From Pseudoalteromonas rubra (GTDB taxonomy: Bacteria; Pseudomonadota; Gammaproteobacteria; Enterobacterales; Alteromonadaceae), in NCBI RefSeq assembly GCF_005887095.1, contig NZ_PNCI01000008.1, forward strand, positions 306,576 to 370,575: a DNA stretch of 64,000 nucleotides. The letters are read 5' to 3'. The notes beneath the pieces are model-generated. The model was given only the letters and a program-made list of their open reading frames with translations. It did no database searches and was not told the origin of the DNA. Positions 11,133-20,489 of the stretch are shown here, piece after piece (the first letter of the stretch is position 1; each line of letters starts with the position of its first letter). Made by a program: the position numbers and the translations under genes.

Positions 11133-11765
11133 TTAGTGTAGGCCACCCAAGTATTTAGATAATACTTCGATGTCTTTATCGGTCAGTTTCTTCGCAATGT
11201 CACCCATCATGCCGTTCGGATCGTTGTTACGATCGCCGCTACGGAATTTTTCAAGCTGCGCCTTGATATACTCAGGGTGCTGGAATGAGATTTTCGGGAA
11301 CTTAGACAGAGACGTGCCGTTACCACGTGGACCGTGACACGCTGCACAAGACGGAATACCACGCTCAGCATCACCTGCTCTGTAAAGCTTTTGACCGGCT
11401 TCAACCACATCTTCTGGTGTGGTGCCTGCAGACATTGGCAGCGACGCAAAATACGCAGACAAGTCTTTCATGTCTTGATCCGATAAAGGCATAGCCATGC
11501 CACTCATCACAGGATCCATACGACCTTCTTTACCACCCGACGTCATGCCAAGCTTGAACTCTTGTAGTTGCTTGTAGATATAATCTGCATGCTGGCCAGC
11601 GATTTTCGGATACATAGTAACAGGAGCATTGCCATCCGGACCGTGACACGCCGCACAGGTTGCTGCCTTTGCTTTACCGGCTTGCGCATCGCCATCAAAT
11701 GCCGCGACGTTGCTGGCTGACAAGGACCCTAGCAACATAGTTAAAGTTAATGCTATTTTTTTCAT
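11133..11765 (-). CDS. Cytochrome c4, di-haem
   Basis: A periplasmic electron carrier between the bc1 complex and terminal oxidases or other reductases. It has a signal peptide (about 1-22, ending NVAAF) and two CAACH haem-binding motifs, about 100 residues apart, each at the head of one cytochrome c fold. The axial Met residues are in the conserved GMAMPLSDQD and NGMMGDIAKKL stretches. The 210-residue length is usual. Maturation would need DsbD-supplied reductant. Confidence 0.95.
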   Translation of the reverse strand: MKKIALTLTMLLGSLSASNVAAFDGDAQAGKAKAATCAACHGPDGNAPVTMYPKIAGQHADYIYKQLQEFKLGMTSGGKEGRMDPVMSGMAMPLSDQDMKDLSAYFASLPMSAGTTPEDVVEAGQKLYRAGDAERGIPSCAACHGPRGNGTSLSKFPKISFQHPEYIKAQLEKFRSGDRNNDPNGMMGDIAKKLTDKDIEVLSKYLGGLH

Positions 11766-12135
11766 GGTAAATTCTCTGTTTCCGACCCTGTAATTTTGAC
11801 CCCAGCCGAAAAAGCCTCGTTTCTTTTACTGCGTGGGCAAATCTTATTTGAGACCGACTGACCAAGCTTGCTAATTGTGCACTAATTGGCACCGACAAAG
11901 TCAACGGGCTCGAGTTTTACGTTGCAATTGCTACATTCTACACGATATTAATTTCTCTGGCACGTTTTCTGCTCACATTAAGCCCATAAATTATAGGGAT
12001 TTGACCTGGATTAAGTTTCCCTTTAAGGACATAGCGTAAAAACTCACCCAAGGTGAAGATTTTATCGGCTTTTGCTTTAGCAACCAAGTATAATAAAATA
12101 GACAATAATGAGATCAATCCCCTTGAGGAGTCGAA
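11766..12135. other. Intergenic region between cytochrome c4 and engB
   Basis: A 370-nt divergent spacer that must hold both promoters. The only clear element is a TATAAT (12089-12094) about 40 nt before engB. No hairpin with a T run, RNA signature or protein-like frame was seen. Confidence 0.5.
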
Positions 12136-12783
12136 GTGCTAAAATCCCGCATGCCGTATAACCGTGCTCAGTTTGTGACGAGTGCCCCTGATATTTCCCG
12201 ATTACCCGCCGATACCGGCATTGAAGTCGCGTTTGCCGGACGTTCCAATGCGGGAAAATCCAGCGCACTGAATGCCCTGACTGATCAGAAGCTGGCACGG
12301 ACCAGTAAAACGCCGGGCCGTACTCAGCTCATCAATACCTTCTCTCTCGAAGATGATAAGCGACTGATCGATTTACCCGGGTACGGCTTTGCAAAAGTGC
12401 CGCTGGAAATGAAAAAGAAATGGCAGAAATCACTGGGCGAATATCTGCAAAAACGTCAGAGCCTGAAGGGCATCGTGGTATTGATGGACATTCGCCACCC
12501 GCTCAAAGACTTGGATATGGATTTGATTAACTGGGCCGCAGGCAGTGATATTCCGGTACTGGCACTGTTAACCAAAGCCGACAAACTCAAGCAGGGCAAG
12601 CGCAAAGCCGAAGTATTACAGGTGCGTAAAGCACTGGCAGAGCTGAATGCCGACATTACCGTACACGCGTTTTCTTCTCTAAAAGGACTGGGTCTGAAAG
12701 AGCTGGCCTGGCAGCTGGATGACTGGTTCCTGGGACCATATGTCAAAGAAGAAGCTGAGCCGGACACGCCTGCTGCTGAATAA
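12136..12783 (+). CDS. engB: Ribosome-biogenesis GTP-binding protein EngB (YihA)
   Basis: An essential GTPase needed for 50S subunit assembly. The P-loop GRSNAGKS is at residues 35-42, the G2/G3 region has [10 protein letters not shown] and DLPGYGFAK, and the G4 motif is TKADK. The 215-residue length is normal. A GTG start at 12136 is chosen because GAGGAG lies 5 nt before it; an ATG at 12151 would be 20 nt away. It is convergent with a DUF1285 gene. Confidence 0.97.
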   Translation: MLKSRMPYNRAQFVTSAPDISRLPADTGIEVAFAGRSNAGKSSALNALTDQKLARTSKTPGRTQLINTFSLEDDKRLIDLPGYGFAKVPLEMKKKWQKSLGEYLQKRQSLKGIVVLMDIRHPLKDLDMDLINWAAGSDIPVLALLTKADKLKQGKRKAEVLQVRKALAELNADITVHAFSSLKGLGLKELAWQLDDWFLGPYVKEEAEPDTPAAE

Positions 12784-12791
12784 TAGACTTC

Positions 12792-12815
12792 AGGCTGCGC
12801 CCCTTGGCGTAGCCT
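12792..12815. terminator. Stem-loop between convergent engB and DUF1285 genes
   Basis: A 10-bp stem (AGGCTGCGCC / GGCGTAGCCT, one G-U pair) with a 4-nt loop starts 8 nt after the engB stop and overlaps the last base pairs of the opposite gene. No T run follows. Confidence 0.45.
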
Positions 12816-13344
12816 AGCCAACCACAAACGGCTTATCTGCCGACGTTAACACAAAAGTATCCCCCTGACTTTGTGCCAGTTCAGCCCATTGATAGTAGAC
12901 CGAACGGCTAACCCGAGCCGACAAACCATAGTTGAGCATCAAATATGGGACTGACTGACCTTGGTAAGACTTAAGCAAGAGTGGAAACTCGCTGCACACC
13001 GGCCAAAAGCGGCCGAGATTGTCCTGTGCAATTAACGTAGTGCCCAGCCCCAATGTGGGTGCCAGCTCACAGTACTGCCAGGCGACTATCACAAACGGGC
13101 TGTCTGCGACCTCCACCGGACAAGTCTCGGATGGAGATTTGAGCAGGTACTGACCCTGCTCGTAACACAATACACTGGCGAGTAATTTCACCAGGCCTTC
13201 ACGGCCAATCACAGCGCCCTCATGAAACCAGCGACCCTGTGCATCAATGGCAAACGCGCCAACCCCACATTCATCCGCCTGCCAGCGCCCGGTGGGCGCA
13301 TGCTGCGTCACATAATGGGCGATCAGCGCTTCAATGTTACTCAC
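12814..13344 (-). CDS. DUF1285 family protein
   Basis: A 176-residue cytosolic protein of unknown function. The stretch GRWFHEGAVIGREGLVKLLASVL followed by YLLKSPSE and VADSPFVIVAW is the DUF1285 pattern as I know it. Its start lies 8 nt inside the upstream yceI gene, so translation is probably coupled. No catalytic motif is apparent. Confidence 0.75.
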   Translation of the reverse strand: MSNIEALIAHYVTQHAPTGRWQADECGVGAFAIDAQGRWFHEGAVIGREGLVKLLASVLCYEQGQYLLKSPSETCPVEVADSPFVIVAWQYCELAPTLGLGTTLIAQDNLGRFWPVCSEFPLLLKSYQGQSVPYLMLNYGLSARVSRSVYYQWAELAQSQGDTFVLTSADKPFVVG

Positions 13345-13900
13345 TGAACACCAGGTTGAAAGTCACAGGTACGGCGGTCGCTATGGTATTCAGGCCTGCA
13401 ACCTTACGCAGAGCTTCAATTCCCGCATCTAACCCAAAGTCGCGGCTGTTGATCAGGACGGCGCGCAATGGTGTCACCTGGAGTTGCTGGTTGGCTTTGT
13501 TTACCACCAGATCCACGTTCAGTGTTGCAACCTGACCATGCAGTGCCAGCGTAACAGGCACCTGTCGAATAATTTGAACACCCGACTTCAGCGACTTAAG
13601 ATACTGGCTCACATTGGCGGTGATTTTAGCCTCTGGGAATTTAGCCACCTCAAACAGCATTTTTTGCATGCGTTCATTACGAATGGGGATCAGGCTTTCA
13701 ACGCTGCTCAGGTCCAGTCTTAAATCCAGCTCACCGGTTTTATTTATGGTGCCAGACAACTGTTTAAAGTGATGGTTTTCAGCAACACTGCCCGCTTTGA
13801 TAGAGGTAAAGCTCACATCGCTGTGTGCGCTGTCTAATTGCCACGCCTGAGCGAACTGCGCCGACAGGCCAAGAACTGAAAATAGAAGGGGTTTAAGCAT
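13337..13900 (-). CDS. yceI: YceI-family periplasmic lipid-binding protein
   Basis: A 187-residue secreted protein with a signal peptide (about 1-19, SAQFAQAW) and the YceI beta-barrel pattern: WQLDSAHSDVSFTSIKAG at the start and INSRDFGLDAG near the end. Family members bind isoprenoid chains in a lipocalin-like pocket. The start at 13900 is preferred over an upstream in-frame ATG (13969) because AAGGAA precedes it and a signal peptide follows. It overlaps the DUF1285 gene by 8 nt. Confidence 0.9.
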   Translation of the reverse strand: MLKPLLFSVLGLSAQFAQAWQLDSAHSDVSFTSIKAGSVAENHHFKQLSGTINKTGELDLRLDLSSVESLIPIRNERMQKMLFEVAKFPEAKITANVSQYLKSLKSGVQIIRQVPVTLALHGQVATLNVDLVVNKANQQLQVTPLRAVLINSRDFGLDAGIEALRKVAGLNTIATAVPVTFNLVFSE

Positions 13901-13981
13901 GACGTATTCCTTGAAAATGAAAGTCGTCATCTTAACTGTATCCTGTAAGCAGATGCAACGACATAGCACCTAATACTGGTC

Positions 13982-14010
13982 TTACAGCATAATCAGAAAT
14001 GGGCTTATAT
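13982..14010 (+). promoter_or_regulatory. Sigma-70-type promoter before the second Csr-like RNA
   Basis: TTACAG (13982-13987), a 17-nt spacer, and TTATAT (14005-14010) give a start near 14017. Just upstream, TGTAAG and CTTACA half-sites resemble GacA/UvrY boxes but are not properly paired. Confidence 0.45.
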
Positions 14011-14017
14011 TGAAAGA

Positions 14018-14335
14018 TAAATTGACAGGAAAAACCGGCTCGCACCATTCACATTGCGAGCCGTTATAGCAATCTGGGGAGAAGCTATCAATACACTGTA
14101 TCTTCACGAGGAGAGATACATCATCAACAGGATGTCCTACAGGAAGAGGACGCGCGCACTGTAGCAAATCACTTGGGGGAAATAAACAGCCAAAAGCAAG
14201 TTATGCGCCAATTTGATATTTTTTAAACATCAGATTGCGCATTTTTACCTCTGAGTTACACCAGATACATTTGCAGGGCCCGTCATTGCTGGGATCCGGG
14301 CAATAAAAAACACGGCCTGAGCCGTGTTTTTTGCG
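14018..14335 (+). ncRNA. Candidate second CsrB-type sRNA
   Basis: The plus strand has eight GGA motifs in about 315 nt, including CAGGATG and CAGGAAG. Two are presented in hairpin loops as CsrA sites usually are: stem TGTATCT / AGATACA with AGGAG in the loop (14097-14120), and stem GTCCT / AGGAC with ACAGGAAG as loop (14034 plus 100 nt, at 14134-14151). A perfect 12-bp terminator (AAAAAACACGGC / GCCGTGTTTTTT, 14305-14332) ends it. Motif density is only moderately above chance, so this is less certain than the csrC copy at 10.6 kb. The rest of the 13901-14515 spacer holds nothing else clear. Confidence 0.5.
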
Positions 14336-14429
14336 GATAACCTTAACTGTGAGTTCTCATCATTTGTGAGAGTTAAACATCTTGTAGATTAAGGCACAGA
14401 CAAAAATAGTGAGAATTTCAAAAATGCTT

Positions 14430-14470
14430 TTGTAACTTCACCCGATTTAGTACAGCTCATTAGTAGAGTT
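14430..14470 (+). repeat. Left copy of a 41-bp imperfect direct repeat
   Basis: TTGTAACTTCACCCGATTTA and the following 21 bases match 16265-16305 at 36 of 41 positions in the same orientation. The pair brackets the two accessory genes between them. Confidence 0.7.
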
Positions 14471-14515
14471 TATAGGAGCTAAAACACTTTTAGCTAACTG
14501 CAATAATGGATGCTG

Positions 14516-14959
14516 TCACTTCGTTTGCAATGAGTTATCCAAGTAAACATTCCTCACCCAAAACCACTGAAATCCGTTCTCATAAAGCGCGCCCTCGAGC
14601 AAGCTCACATTGCATGGAAAATCATAGTTCTTTTTGTACTTCCCAGACGGGTCTAAATGGTTGAACGGCTCTTTTATTGCGCACCTCGGGTATTGATACA
14701 GTTTAATGTTCAGTTTTCTTTGGTTACTAGTTGCAATAAAAACTGCGTACGTGTCGTTTTCAAACACGAATTCAATTTCGTCAAAAGTGTATTCAAATGG
14801 CTCATCTTTTTTTCCTGGTACGGACGGTAACAATAGAGTCTTCGAATTGATTATCTTAGATAAAAATTGAGTTACCCCCTCCCCTCTATCAATGGTCACT
14901 TTTTTCGGGCAGGGAGCAATGGAGTCAACAAGATACATAGCAAACTTAGACATTGGCAT
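14516..14959 (-). CDS. Hypothetical protein in the repeat-bounded insert
   Basis: A 147-residue protein I do not recognise. It is soluble-looking, rich in Lys, Phe and Tyr, with no signal peptide or membrane span. An acidic-aromatic stretch (EYTFDEIEFVFENDTYAVFI) alternates like beta strands. The ATG at 14959 is chosen because AAGGA lies 9 nt before it; a TTG at 14968 has no such site. It is divergent from the nuclease gene (218-nt spacer) inside the repeat-bounded segment. Base composition is AT-richer than the flanks. Confidence 0.65.
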   Translation of the reverse strand: MPMSKFAMYLVDSIAPCPKKVTIDRGEGVTQFLSKIINSKTLLLPSVPGKKDEPFEYTFDEIEFVFENDTYAVFIATSNQRKLNIKLYQYPRCAIKEPFNHLDPSGKYKKNYDFPCNVSLLEGALYENGFQWFWVRNVYLDNSLQTK

Positions 14960-15176
14960 ATTCTTCAATCCTTAGTTATTTATACCACTAATGGTTAATG
15001 CTTTTACTAGGTTGAAAGTTGAGCACATTGATGTTTGTAGTACACATCAAGATTGCGTACACATTGCCCAGAAAAATCAGAATGATCTGTTCAAAACTTT
15101 CTGTATTATATAAATAATAAATTCAAACCTACTGGGTTAAGGATATAGCAGAATTCTGCAAAGGAGAAAAAATACG

Positions 15177-16262
15177 ATGCCCGTAAAAACAAATCTATGG
15201 AGAGTAAGCGAAAAGCCAGAGGAGCTCGCTGAAAGTCGTCTGGATACGGAAAAGCTCTTGGAGAAAATGATTGTACAGGAACCACGTTTGCTCTCTGATG
15301 AATGGATGCTAATTGGCCAACAGGAACATACATATAACAAGCAACCACTAGATCTACTGGCAATCGCTCCAGATGCCTCTCTTGTCCTGATTGAGCTCAA
15401 AAGAGACCGAACACCCAGAGACGTAGTGGCACAAGCATTGGACTATGCCTCATGGGTTGAAAATTTGACTCCCGATAAAATTGCTGCGATATATAGAAAG
15501 TTTACTTCTGGAGGCAACCTAGCAGAAGGTTTTCAGAAAAAGTTTTCACGCCCTCTCGACGAGGACGAGCTAAACCAAAGTCATCAGATTATTATCGTCG
15601 CCGCAGAGTTAGATGCTAGCACTGAACGCATTGTAAAGTATCTAAATGACCGCTCTCTGGCCATTAATGTTTTATTTTTCCAAGTGTTTGCACATGGTGA
15701 TGAGAAAATAATCAGTCGGACTTGGTTGCTAGATCCAATAGAAACCCAATCTGCATCCTCACCAACTAAATCCAGTAACTCGGAACCTTGGAATGGGGAA
15801 TTTTACTGCTCTTTTGGTGACAGCAATTCACGCTCATGGAATGAAGCAAGACACTACGGTTTTATATGCGGAGGCGGTGGCGCATGGTATAGCAGGACGT
15901 TACAACTACTATCGCCAGGTAACCGGGTTTGGGTAAAGGTTCCAGGTATGGGGTTTGTTGGTGTAGGCCAAGTACTCAGTCAGGCAGTTCCAGCTTCAGA
16001 GTTTACTATAAATACCAGCGATGGCGAAAAACCAGCTATGGAGGTGCTCACAGAAGGTAATTACCATCGAGACTTTATTGACGATGAGGAAAAGTGTGAG
16101 TACTTCGTAGCTATTGAATGGTTGGAAACCAAGGACTTAAGTGAGGCTATTCAAGAGCTCGGTATGTTCGGAAATCAAAACACCATATGTAAACCTACAA
16201 CAGCAGCATGGCGAACAACAGTGAATAGACTGAAGAGCATATTTACCAATTTCGAAAAGTAA
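15177..16262 (+). CDS. PD-(D/E)XK nuclease with PUA/EVE-like C-terminal domain
   Basis: A 361-residue protein. Residues about 50-95 contain LDLLAIAPD...LVLIELKRD, the D-x(n)-E-x-K core of a PD-(D/E)XK nuclease, like DUF91/NucS-type enzymes, preceded by an acidic helix with E residues. From about residue 200, WNGEFYCSFGD, then GFICGGGGAWYSRTLQLLSPG and RVWVKVPGMGFVGVG, look like a PUA/EVE-type fold of the kind that reads modified bases. A GGAG site precedes the ATG. Location inside a repeat-bounded insert suggests an accessory, possibly defensive or repair, function; that is inference. Confidence 0.75.
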   Translation: MPVKTNLWRVSEKPEELAESRLDTEKLLEKMIVQEPRLLSDEWMLIGQQEHTYNKQPLDLLAIAPDASLVLIELKRDRTPRDVVAQALDYASWVENLTPDKIAAIYRKFTSGGNLAEGFQKKFSRPLDEDELNQSHQIIIVAAELDASTERIVKYLNDRSLAINVLFFQVFAHGDEKIISRTWLLDPIETQSASSPTKSSNSEPWNGEFYCSFGDSNSRSWNEARHYGFICGGGGAWYSRTLQLLSPGNRVWVKVPGMGFVGVGQVLSQAVPASEFTINTSDGEKPAMEVLTEGNYHRDFIDDEEKCEYFVAIEWLETKDLSEAIQELGMFGNQNTICKPTTAAWRTTVNRLKSIFTNFEK

Positions 16263-16264
16263 TC

Positions 16265-16305
16265 TTGTAACTCCACCCAACTTAGTACTGCTCATTAGTA
16301 GAATT
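16265..16305 (+). repeat. Right copy of the 41-bp imperfect direct repeat
   Basis: TTGTAACTCCACCCAACTTA and onward matches 14430-14470 with five substitutions. It begins 3 nt after the nuclease stop codon. Confidence 0.7.
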
Positions 16306-16333
16306 ATGCAGCCTCAAGGTAGTCAACAGGATC

Positions 16334-16362
16334 AAAAAGCCACCTGTGAGAGGTGGCTTTTT
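16334..16362. terminator. Bidirectional terminator between nuclease and polA
   Basis: A 12-bp stem (AAAAAGCCACCT / AGGTGGCTTTTT) with a 5-nt loop lies between the convergent nuclease and polA genes and gives a T run on both strands. Confidence 0.85.
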
Positions 16363-16417
16363 ATCGAGCGTCATGAATTGTGCGAATTTATATCATCAAT
16401 GATGAAAACTCCCTACG

Positions 16418-19171
16418 CTAGTGCGCCTGCTCCCAGTTTTCACCGTGATCGGCTTCGACCAGCAAGGGGACATCCAGCTTGGCAGCGTCACTCATAAGCT
16501 GACAGACATGCTCGCTAAACTGCGCCACTTTATCGGCTTTCACCTCAAAGACCAGTTCATCGTGCACCTGCATCAGCAGTTTAATATCACTGTCCTGCAG
16601 AGTCGCCAGCCACTGGGCTACTTTGATCATCGCCTTTTTAATGATGTCTGCGGCTGTGCCCTGCATCGGAGCGTTGATAGCAGCGCGCTCAGCCGCCTTG
16701 CGACGGGCGCCATTACGTGCCTTGATGTCTGGCAAATACAAACGACGGCCGAACAGAGTTTCAACATAGCCCTGCTCTGCGGCTTTCTCTCGGGTCGACT
16801 CCATATACTCCAGTACACCCGGGAAGCGCTCGAAATATTTATCCATATAGTGCTGTGCTTCATGGCGCGGAATATCCAGCTGTCTGGCCAGACCAAAGGC
16901 ACTCATGCCGTAGATCAGTCCGAAGTTGACCGCCTTAGCCTTGCGACGCATATCGGAGGTGACCTCTTCCAGTGGCACTGAAAAGACTTCACTGGCGGTG
17001 GCACTGTGAACATCTTTACCCTCAGCAAAGGCCTTAAGTAAGCCCGCATCCTGAGACAGATGCGCCATGATCCGCAACTCAATCTGGCTGTAGTCGGCCG
17101 CCATGATCACATGATCCTGATCGGCAACAAAGGCCTGACGGATCCGCCGTCCCGCTTCATTGCGGATCGGAATGTTCTGTAGGTTAGGATCGGTTGAGCT
17201 GAGACGACCAGTGGCCGTGACGGCCTGATGATACGAGGTATGAACGCGCTGGGTCTGCTCGTTAACCATCTTGGGCAGTTTATCGGTATAGGTAGATTTC
17301 AGTTTAGCCAGACCACGATGCTCAATGATCAGTTTAGGTAATGGGTAATCATGGGCCAGCTCCTGCAACACCTCTTCCGCGGTAGACGGCGCGCCTTTAG
17401 GCGTTTTCTTTAAAACCGGCAGTTCCAGCTTGTCAAACAGGATTGCCTGTAACTGTTTGGTCGAGCTGAGATTGAACTCTTCTCCCGCCAGCTCAAAGGC
17501 TTCATGCTCCAACTCTTTAAGACGCGTCTCGATACTGTGACTTTGCTGAGCCAGCATACCACTGTCGATCTTCACACCGGTGCGCTCAATATCAGACAGC
17601 ACGCTGACCAGCGGCAACTCGATATCCTCAAACACACTCGCTAAGGTCGGATGCTGCTGCAACTGTGGCCACAGATGCTGATGTAAGCGTAAGGTGATAT
17701 CGGCATCTTCCGCGGCATACGGCGCCGCTTTATCCAGTTCAATCTGATTAAACGTCAGCTGGTTTTTACCCTTACCCGCAATCTCTTCAAAGCTGATATT
17801 TTTATGACCCAGATATTTAAGCGCCAGTGAATCCATATCATGACGAGTACCCACACTGTTAAAGACGTACGATTCCAGCATAGTATCAAAGGCAATGCCA
17901 TTGAGCTCCAGACCGGCGCGTGCCAGCACGCTCTTATCGTACTTCAGGTTTTGCCCCACTTTTTTATGCTTGGGATCTGCCAGGATCGGACCTATCAGGT
18001 CAAATACCAGTTGTTTGTCTAGCTGCTCCGGGGCTCCCATATAATCATGGCCCAGTGGCAGATATGCCGCTTCACCTGCAGCGACCGCAAAACTCATGCC
18101 GACCAATTCGGCCTGCATATAGTCCAGACTGGTGGTTTCGGTATCAAAGGCAAACAGCTCAGCCTCGCGCAGCTTTTCGAGCCAACGATCAAGCTGTTCG
18201 CGCTCTAAAATGGTCTCATAATCAACGTCAACAGGTGGCGTTACCAACGACTCCTGCTCGGTATCTGCGGCGGTTTCCGGTGCGCTCTTGCCATCCAGCA
18301 GCTCTGCCAGCCAGCGCTTAAATTCACATTGACCATACAGCTCGATCAACTGATCTTTATTCATGTCCTGGATCTTAAATTGTTCCAGGTCTTGCTCCAC
18401 CTCACAATCCAGTTTAATGGTTGCCAACTCATAGGATAACTTCAGTTGTGCCTCGTGTTCAGCCAGCTTCTTCGCCATGGTTTTGGAACCACGAAAGCCC
18501 AGATCAGCGATTTTATCCAGATTTGCATAGAGATCGTCAATTGATCCCAGGCCCTGCAGCATAGCCAACGCGGTTTTTTCACCAACGCCTGGTACGCCTG
18601 GAATGTTATCCACTTTATCGCCCATCAGAGCCAGATAATCGATGATCAACTCCGGCCCAATGCCAAACTTATCCACCACGCCTTGCGGGTCTAAAATGGT
18701 GTTGGTCATCGTGTTGATCAGCGTGACATGCTCATTGACCAACTGCGCCATGTCTTTATCACCCGTGCTGATCAATACATGCCTTTGTTGCTCGGACGCC
18801 AGACGCGAAAAAGTGCCGATCACATCATCCGCTTCGACGCCTTCAATGCTAACCAGTGGCAATCCCATTGCGCGGATAATATCGTGGATAGGTGCGATCT
18901 GCGTGCGCAAATCATCCGGCATCGGTGGGCGATGTGCTTTGTATTCACTGTACATCTCATTTCTGAAAGTCGGCCCTTTGGCATCAAACACCACTACCAT
19001 ATGGCTGGGCTGATATTGCTTGAGTAAGCTTTTCAGCATATTGATGACACCATAGATGGCGCCTGTGGCTTCTCCTTTGGAGTTGGTCAGGTGCGGTGGC
19101 GCATGATAAGCACGAAACAAATACGACGAACCATCGACCAGGATCAGCGGGTTTTCAGGGATCTGAGACAT
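16418..19171 (-). CDS. polA: DNA polymerase I
   Basis: Fills gaps and removes RNA primers. The 917-residue protein has all three parts: the 5'-3' exonuclease (about 1-290, with VEADDVIGT and DKDMAQLV), a 3'-5' exonuclease (about 325-510, with FDTETTSLD, so proofreading looks intact), and the polymerase with motif [13 protein letters not shown], motif [15 protein letters not shown] and motif [11 protein letters not shown]. Length is close to that of E. coli Pol I (928). Confidence 0.98.
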   Translation of the reverse strand: MSQIPENPLILVDGSSYLFRAYHAPPHLTNSKGEATGAIYGVINMLKSLLKQYQPSHMVVVFDAKGPTFRNEMYSEYKAHRPPMPDDLRTQIAPIHDIIRAMGLPLVSIEGVEADDVIGTFSRLASEQQRHVLISTGDKDMAQLVNEHVTLINTMTNTILDPQGVVDKFGIGPELIIDYLALMGDKVDNIPGVPGVGEKTALAMLQGLGSIDDLYANLDKIADLGFRGSKTMAKKLAEHEAQLKLSYELATIKLDCEVEQDLEQFKIQDMNKDQLIELYGQCEFKRWLAELLDGKSAPETAADTEQESLVTPPVDVDYETILEREQLDRWLEKLREAELFAFDTETTSLDYMQAELVGMSFAVAAGEAAYLPLGHDYMGAPEQLDKQLVFDLIGPILADPKHKKVGQNLKYDKSVLARAGLELNGIAFDTMLESYVFNSVGTRHDMDSLALKYLGHKNISFEEIAGKGKNQLTFNQIELDKAAPYAAEDADITLRLHQHLWPQLQQHPTLASVFEDIELPLVSVLSDIERTGVKIDSGMLAQQSHSIETRLKELEHEAFELAGEEFNLSSTKQLQAILFDKLELPVLKKTPKGAPSTAEEVLQELAHDYPLPKLIIEHRGLAKLKSTYTDKLPKMVNEQTQRVHTSYHQAVTATGRLSSTDPNLQNIPIRNEAGRRIRQAFVADQDHVIMAADYSQIELRIMAHLSQDAGLLKAFAEGKDVHSATASEVFSVPLEEVTSDMRRKAKAVNFGLIYGMSAFGLARQLDIPRHEAQHYMDKYFERFPGVLEYMESTREKAAEQGYVETLFGRRLYLPDIKARNGARRKAAERAAINAPMQGTAADIIKKAMIKVAQWLATLQDSDIKLLMQVHDELVFEVKADKVAQFSEHVCQLMSDAAKLDVPLLVEADHGENWEQAH

Positions 19172-19605
19172 AGTTATTGGGATCCTAAAATTGGAAGTTT
19201 TAAATCTGGGTTAGCATGCCATAAGGGCGAGAATAAAACGAGTCTGACACAGCCCAAAACGCCTCATAAGAAATGGGGATGGCCTGTGGATAACTTTGTA
19301 GATAAACATGGGCTATCGGCCCACACATCAGAAAGACGTCTAGGATAAAAAAGTAAAACGCTGAATATAAAAGGAAATTTATTTTTACTCTTTTATATGC
19401 TTTAAGCTAAGATTGTGGACAGTGACTTTGGAGTCAGTTTACAGCCAGCTATTGAGTGGCTATTAATTCACCGCTTTTTCATGAGCGGAGGCGTATACTA
19501 ACACAAACGATCAAAGATCAAAGCAGATCCTTTATATTTTTTTATTACTAGCTTAATGACAAAATTGCATATATCGCAAAACAAAGACTTTAAACGGAGA
19601 TCCCG
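19172..19605. other. polA-elbB divergent intergenic region with two DnaA-box-like sites
   Basis: This 434-nt spacer contains TGTGGATAA (19285-19293), the exact complement of the DnaA box TTATCCACA, and TGTAGATAA (19297-19305), one mismatch away, in the same orientation three bases apart and about 115 nt upstream of polA. The rest is AT-rich promoter-like sequence without a recognisable RNA gene. Confidence 0.5.
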
Positions 19606-20256
19606 ATGAAACAAGTAGCGATCATTTTAAGCGGTTGTGGCGTCTTTGACGGTGCTGAGATCCACGAATCTGTACTCACTATGCTCCACCTTGAACGCCT
19701 GGGTGCAAGTTATCAGTGTTTTGCACCGGACGTTCAACAACATCATGTGATCAACCACCTCACCGGTGAAGAGCAGGACGAGCAACGCAATGTCCGGGTT
19801 GAAGCGGCGCGTATTGCACGCGGCGAAGTCGCAGATCTGGCCACACTGGATGCCAGTGCATTTGATGCATTGATCTTGCCTGGTGGCTTTGGCGTCGCAA
19901 AAAACCTATCCGACTTTGCTTTTAAAGGTGCCGAATCCAGTATCCTGGAGACGCTCAAAGCAAGCTGTCAGGCTTTCAATCAACTCGGCAAACCCATCGC
20001 TTATTTATGTATTGCACCAGCGCTTATTGGTCATATCCACCCTGCCGGCACGCTGGCCACCATCGGCAATGATGAGGCTACAGCCCAGGCTGTCGAGGCC
20101 CTGGGTGCCAGTCACGTTGCCTGCGGTGTGTCTGAAATCGTGGTCGATGATAACCACAAAGTCATCAGTACCCCAGCATATATGCTGGCAGGCTCGATTA
20201 GCGAAGCATCAAGCGGTATCGAAAAAGCCGTGCAAAAACTACTTGAGCTGGCCTAG
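19606..20256 (+). CDS. elbB: Isoprenoid biosynthesis glyoxalase ElbB
   Basis: A class I glutamine amidotransferase/DJ-1-like protein of 216 residues. It begins KQVAIILSGCGVFDGAEIHESV and has the loop around the nucleophile Cys at YLCIAPALI and the GGFGVAKNLSDFAF segment typical of ElbB. E. coli ElbB has glyoxalase activity and was linked to early isoprenoid synthesis; its cellular role is not settled. ACGGAGATC precedes the ATG. Confidence 0.93.
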   Translation: MKQVAIILSGCGVFDGAEIHESVLTMLHLERLGASYQCFAPDVQQHHVINHLTGEEQDEQRNVRVEAARIARGEVADLATLDASAFDALILPGGFGVAKNLSDFAFKGAESSILETLKASCQAFNQLGKPIAYLCIAPALIGHIHPAGTLATIGNDEATAQAVEALGASHVACGVSEIVVDDNHKVISTPAYMLAGSISEASSGIEKAVQKLLELA

Positions 20257-20451
20257 CGCTAAACCAGGGCGGCACCATGCCGCCCCGGTCAAATTGTTCA
20301 ATAATTCGACTAACCGATTCAATTCATTCACTCTCAACCCTGTGATTTTTTGCCCTAACGCAATAAATTCTATTTTTTAGTCGCTTATACTCAAGTTTAC
20401 GTTTTATAAATTAGTTGGTGACGTTATAATCGGCTTAATTCCGTCATCCAT

Positions 20452-20465
20452 CGTGATAGATCACG
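20452..20465. promoter_or_regulatory. Palindrome in the cytochrome c5 promoter region
   Basis: CGTGATAGATCACG is a perfect 6-bp inverted repeat with a 2-nt centre, downstream of a TTATAAT (20424-20430) and 25 nt before the c5 start. The spacing fits neither a CRP nor an FNR site, so the regulator is unknown. Confidence 0.35.
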
Positions 20466-20489
20466 TTCAATTTGAAGTGAGCAAGGTAA

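Noticed and set aside
13982..14167. A 61-codon minus-strand frame in the second Csr-like spacer
   Set aside because: No ribosome site and no protein-like pattern; the RNA features explain the region better.
16331..16417. A Spot 42-like RNA just after polA, beginning GTAGGG
   Set aside because: Only the first six bases match, the seed regions are absent, there is no promoter between the polA stop and it, and the hairpin is a plain terminator.
20452..20465. CRP or FNR site upstream of cytochrome c5
   Set aside because: The half-sites are 4 or fewer nt apart in a way that does not fit TGTGA-N6-TCACA or TTGAT-N4-ATCAA.
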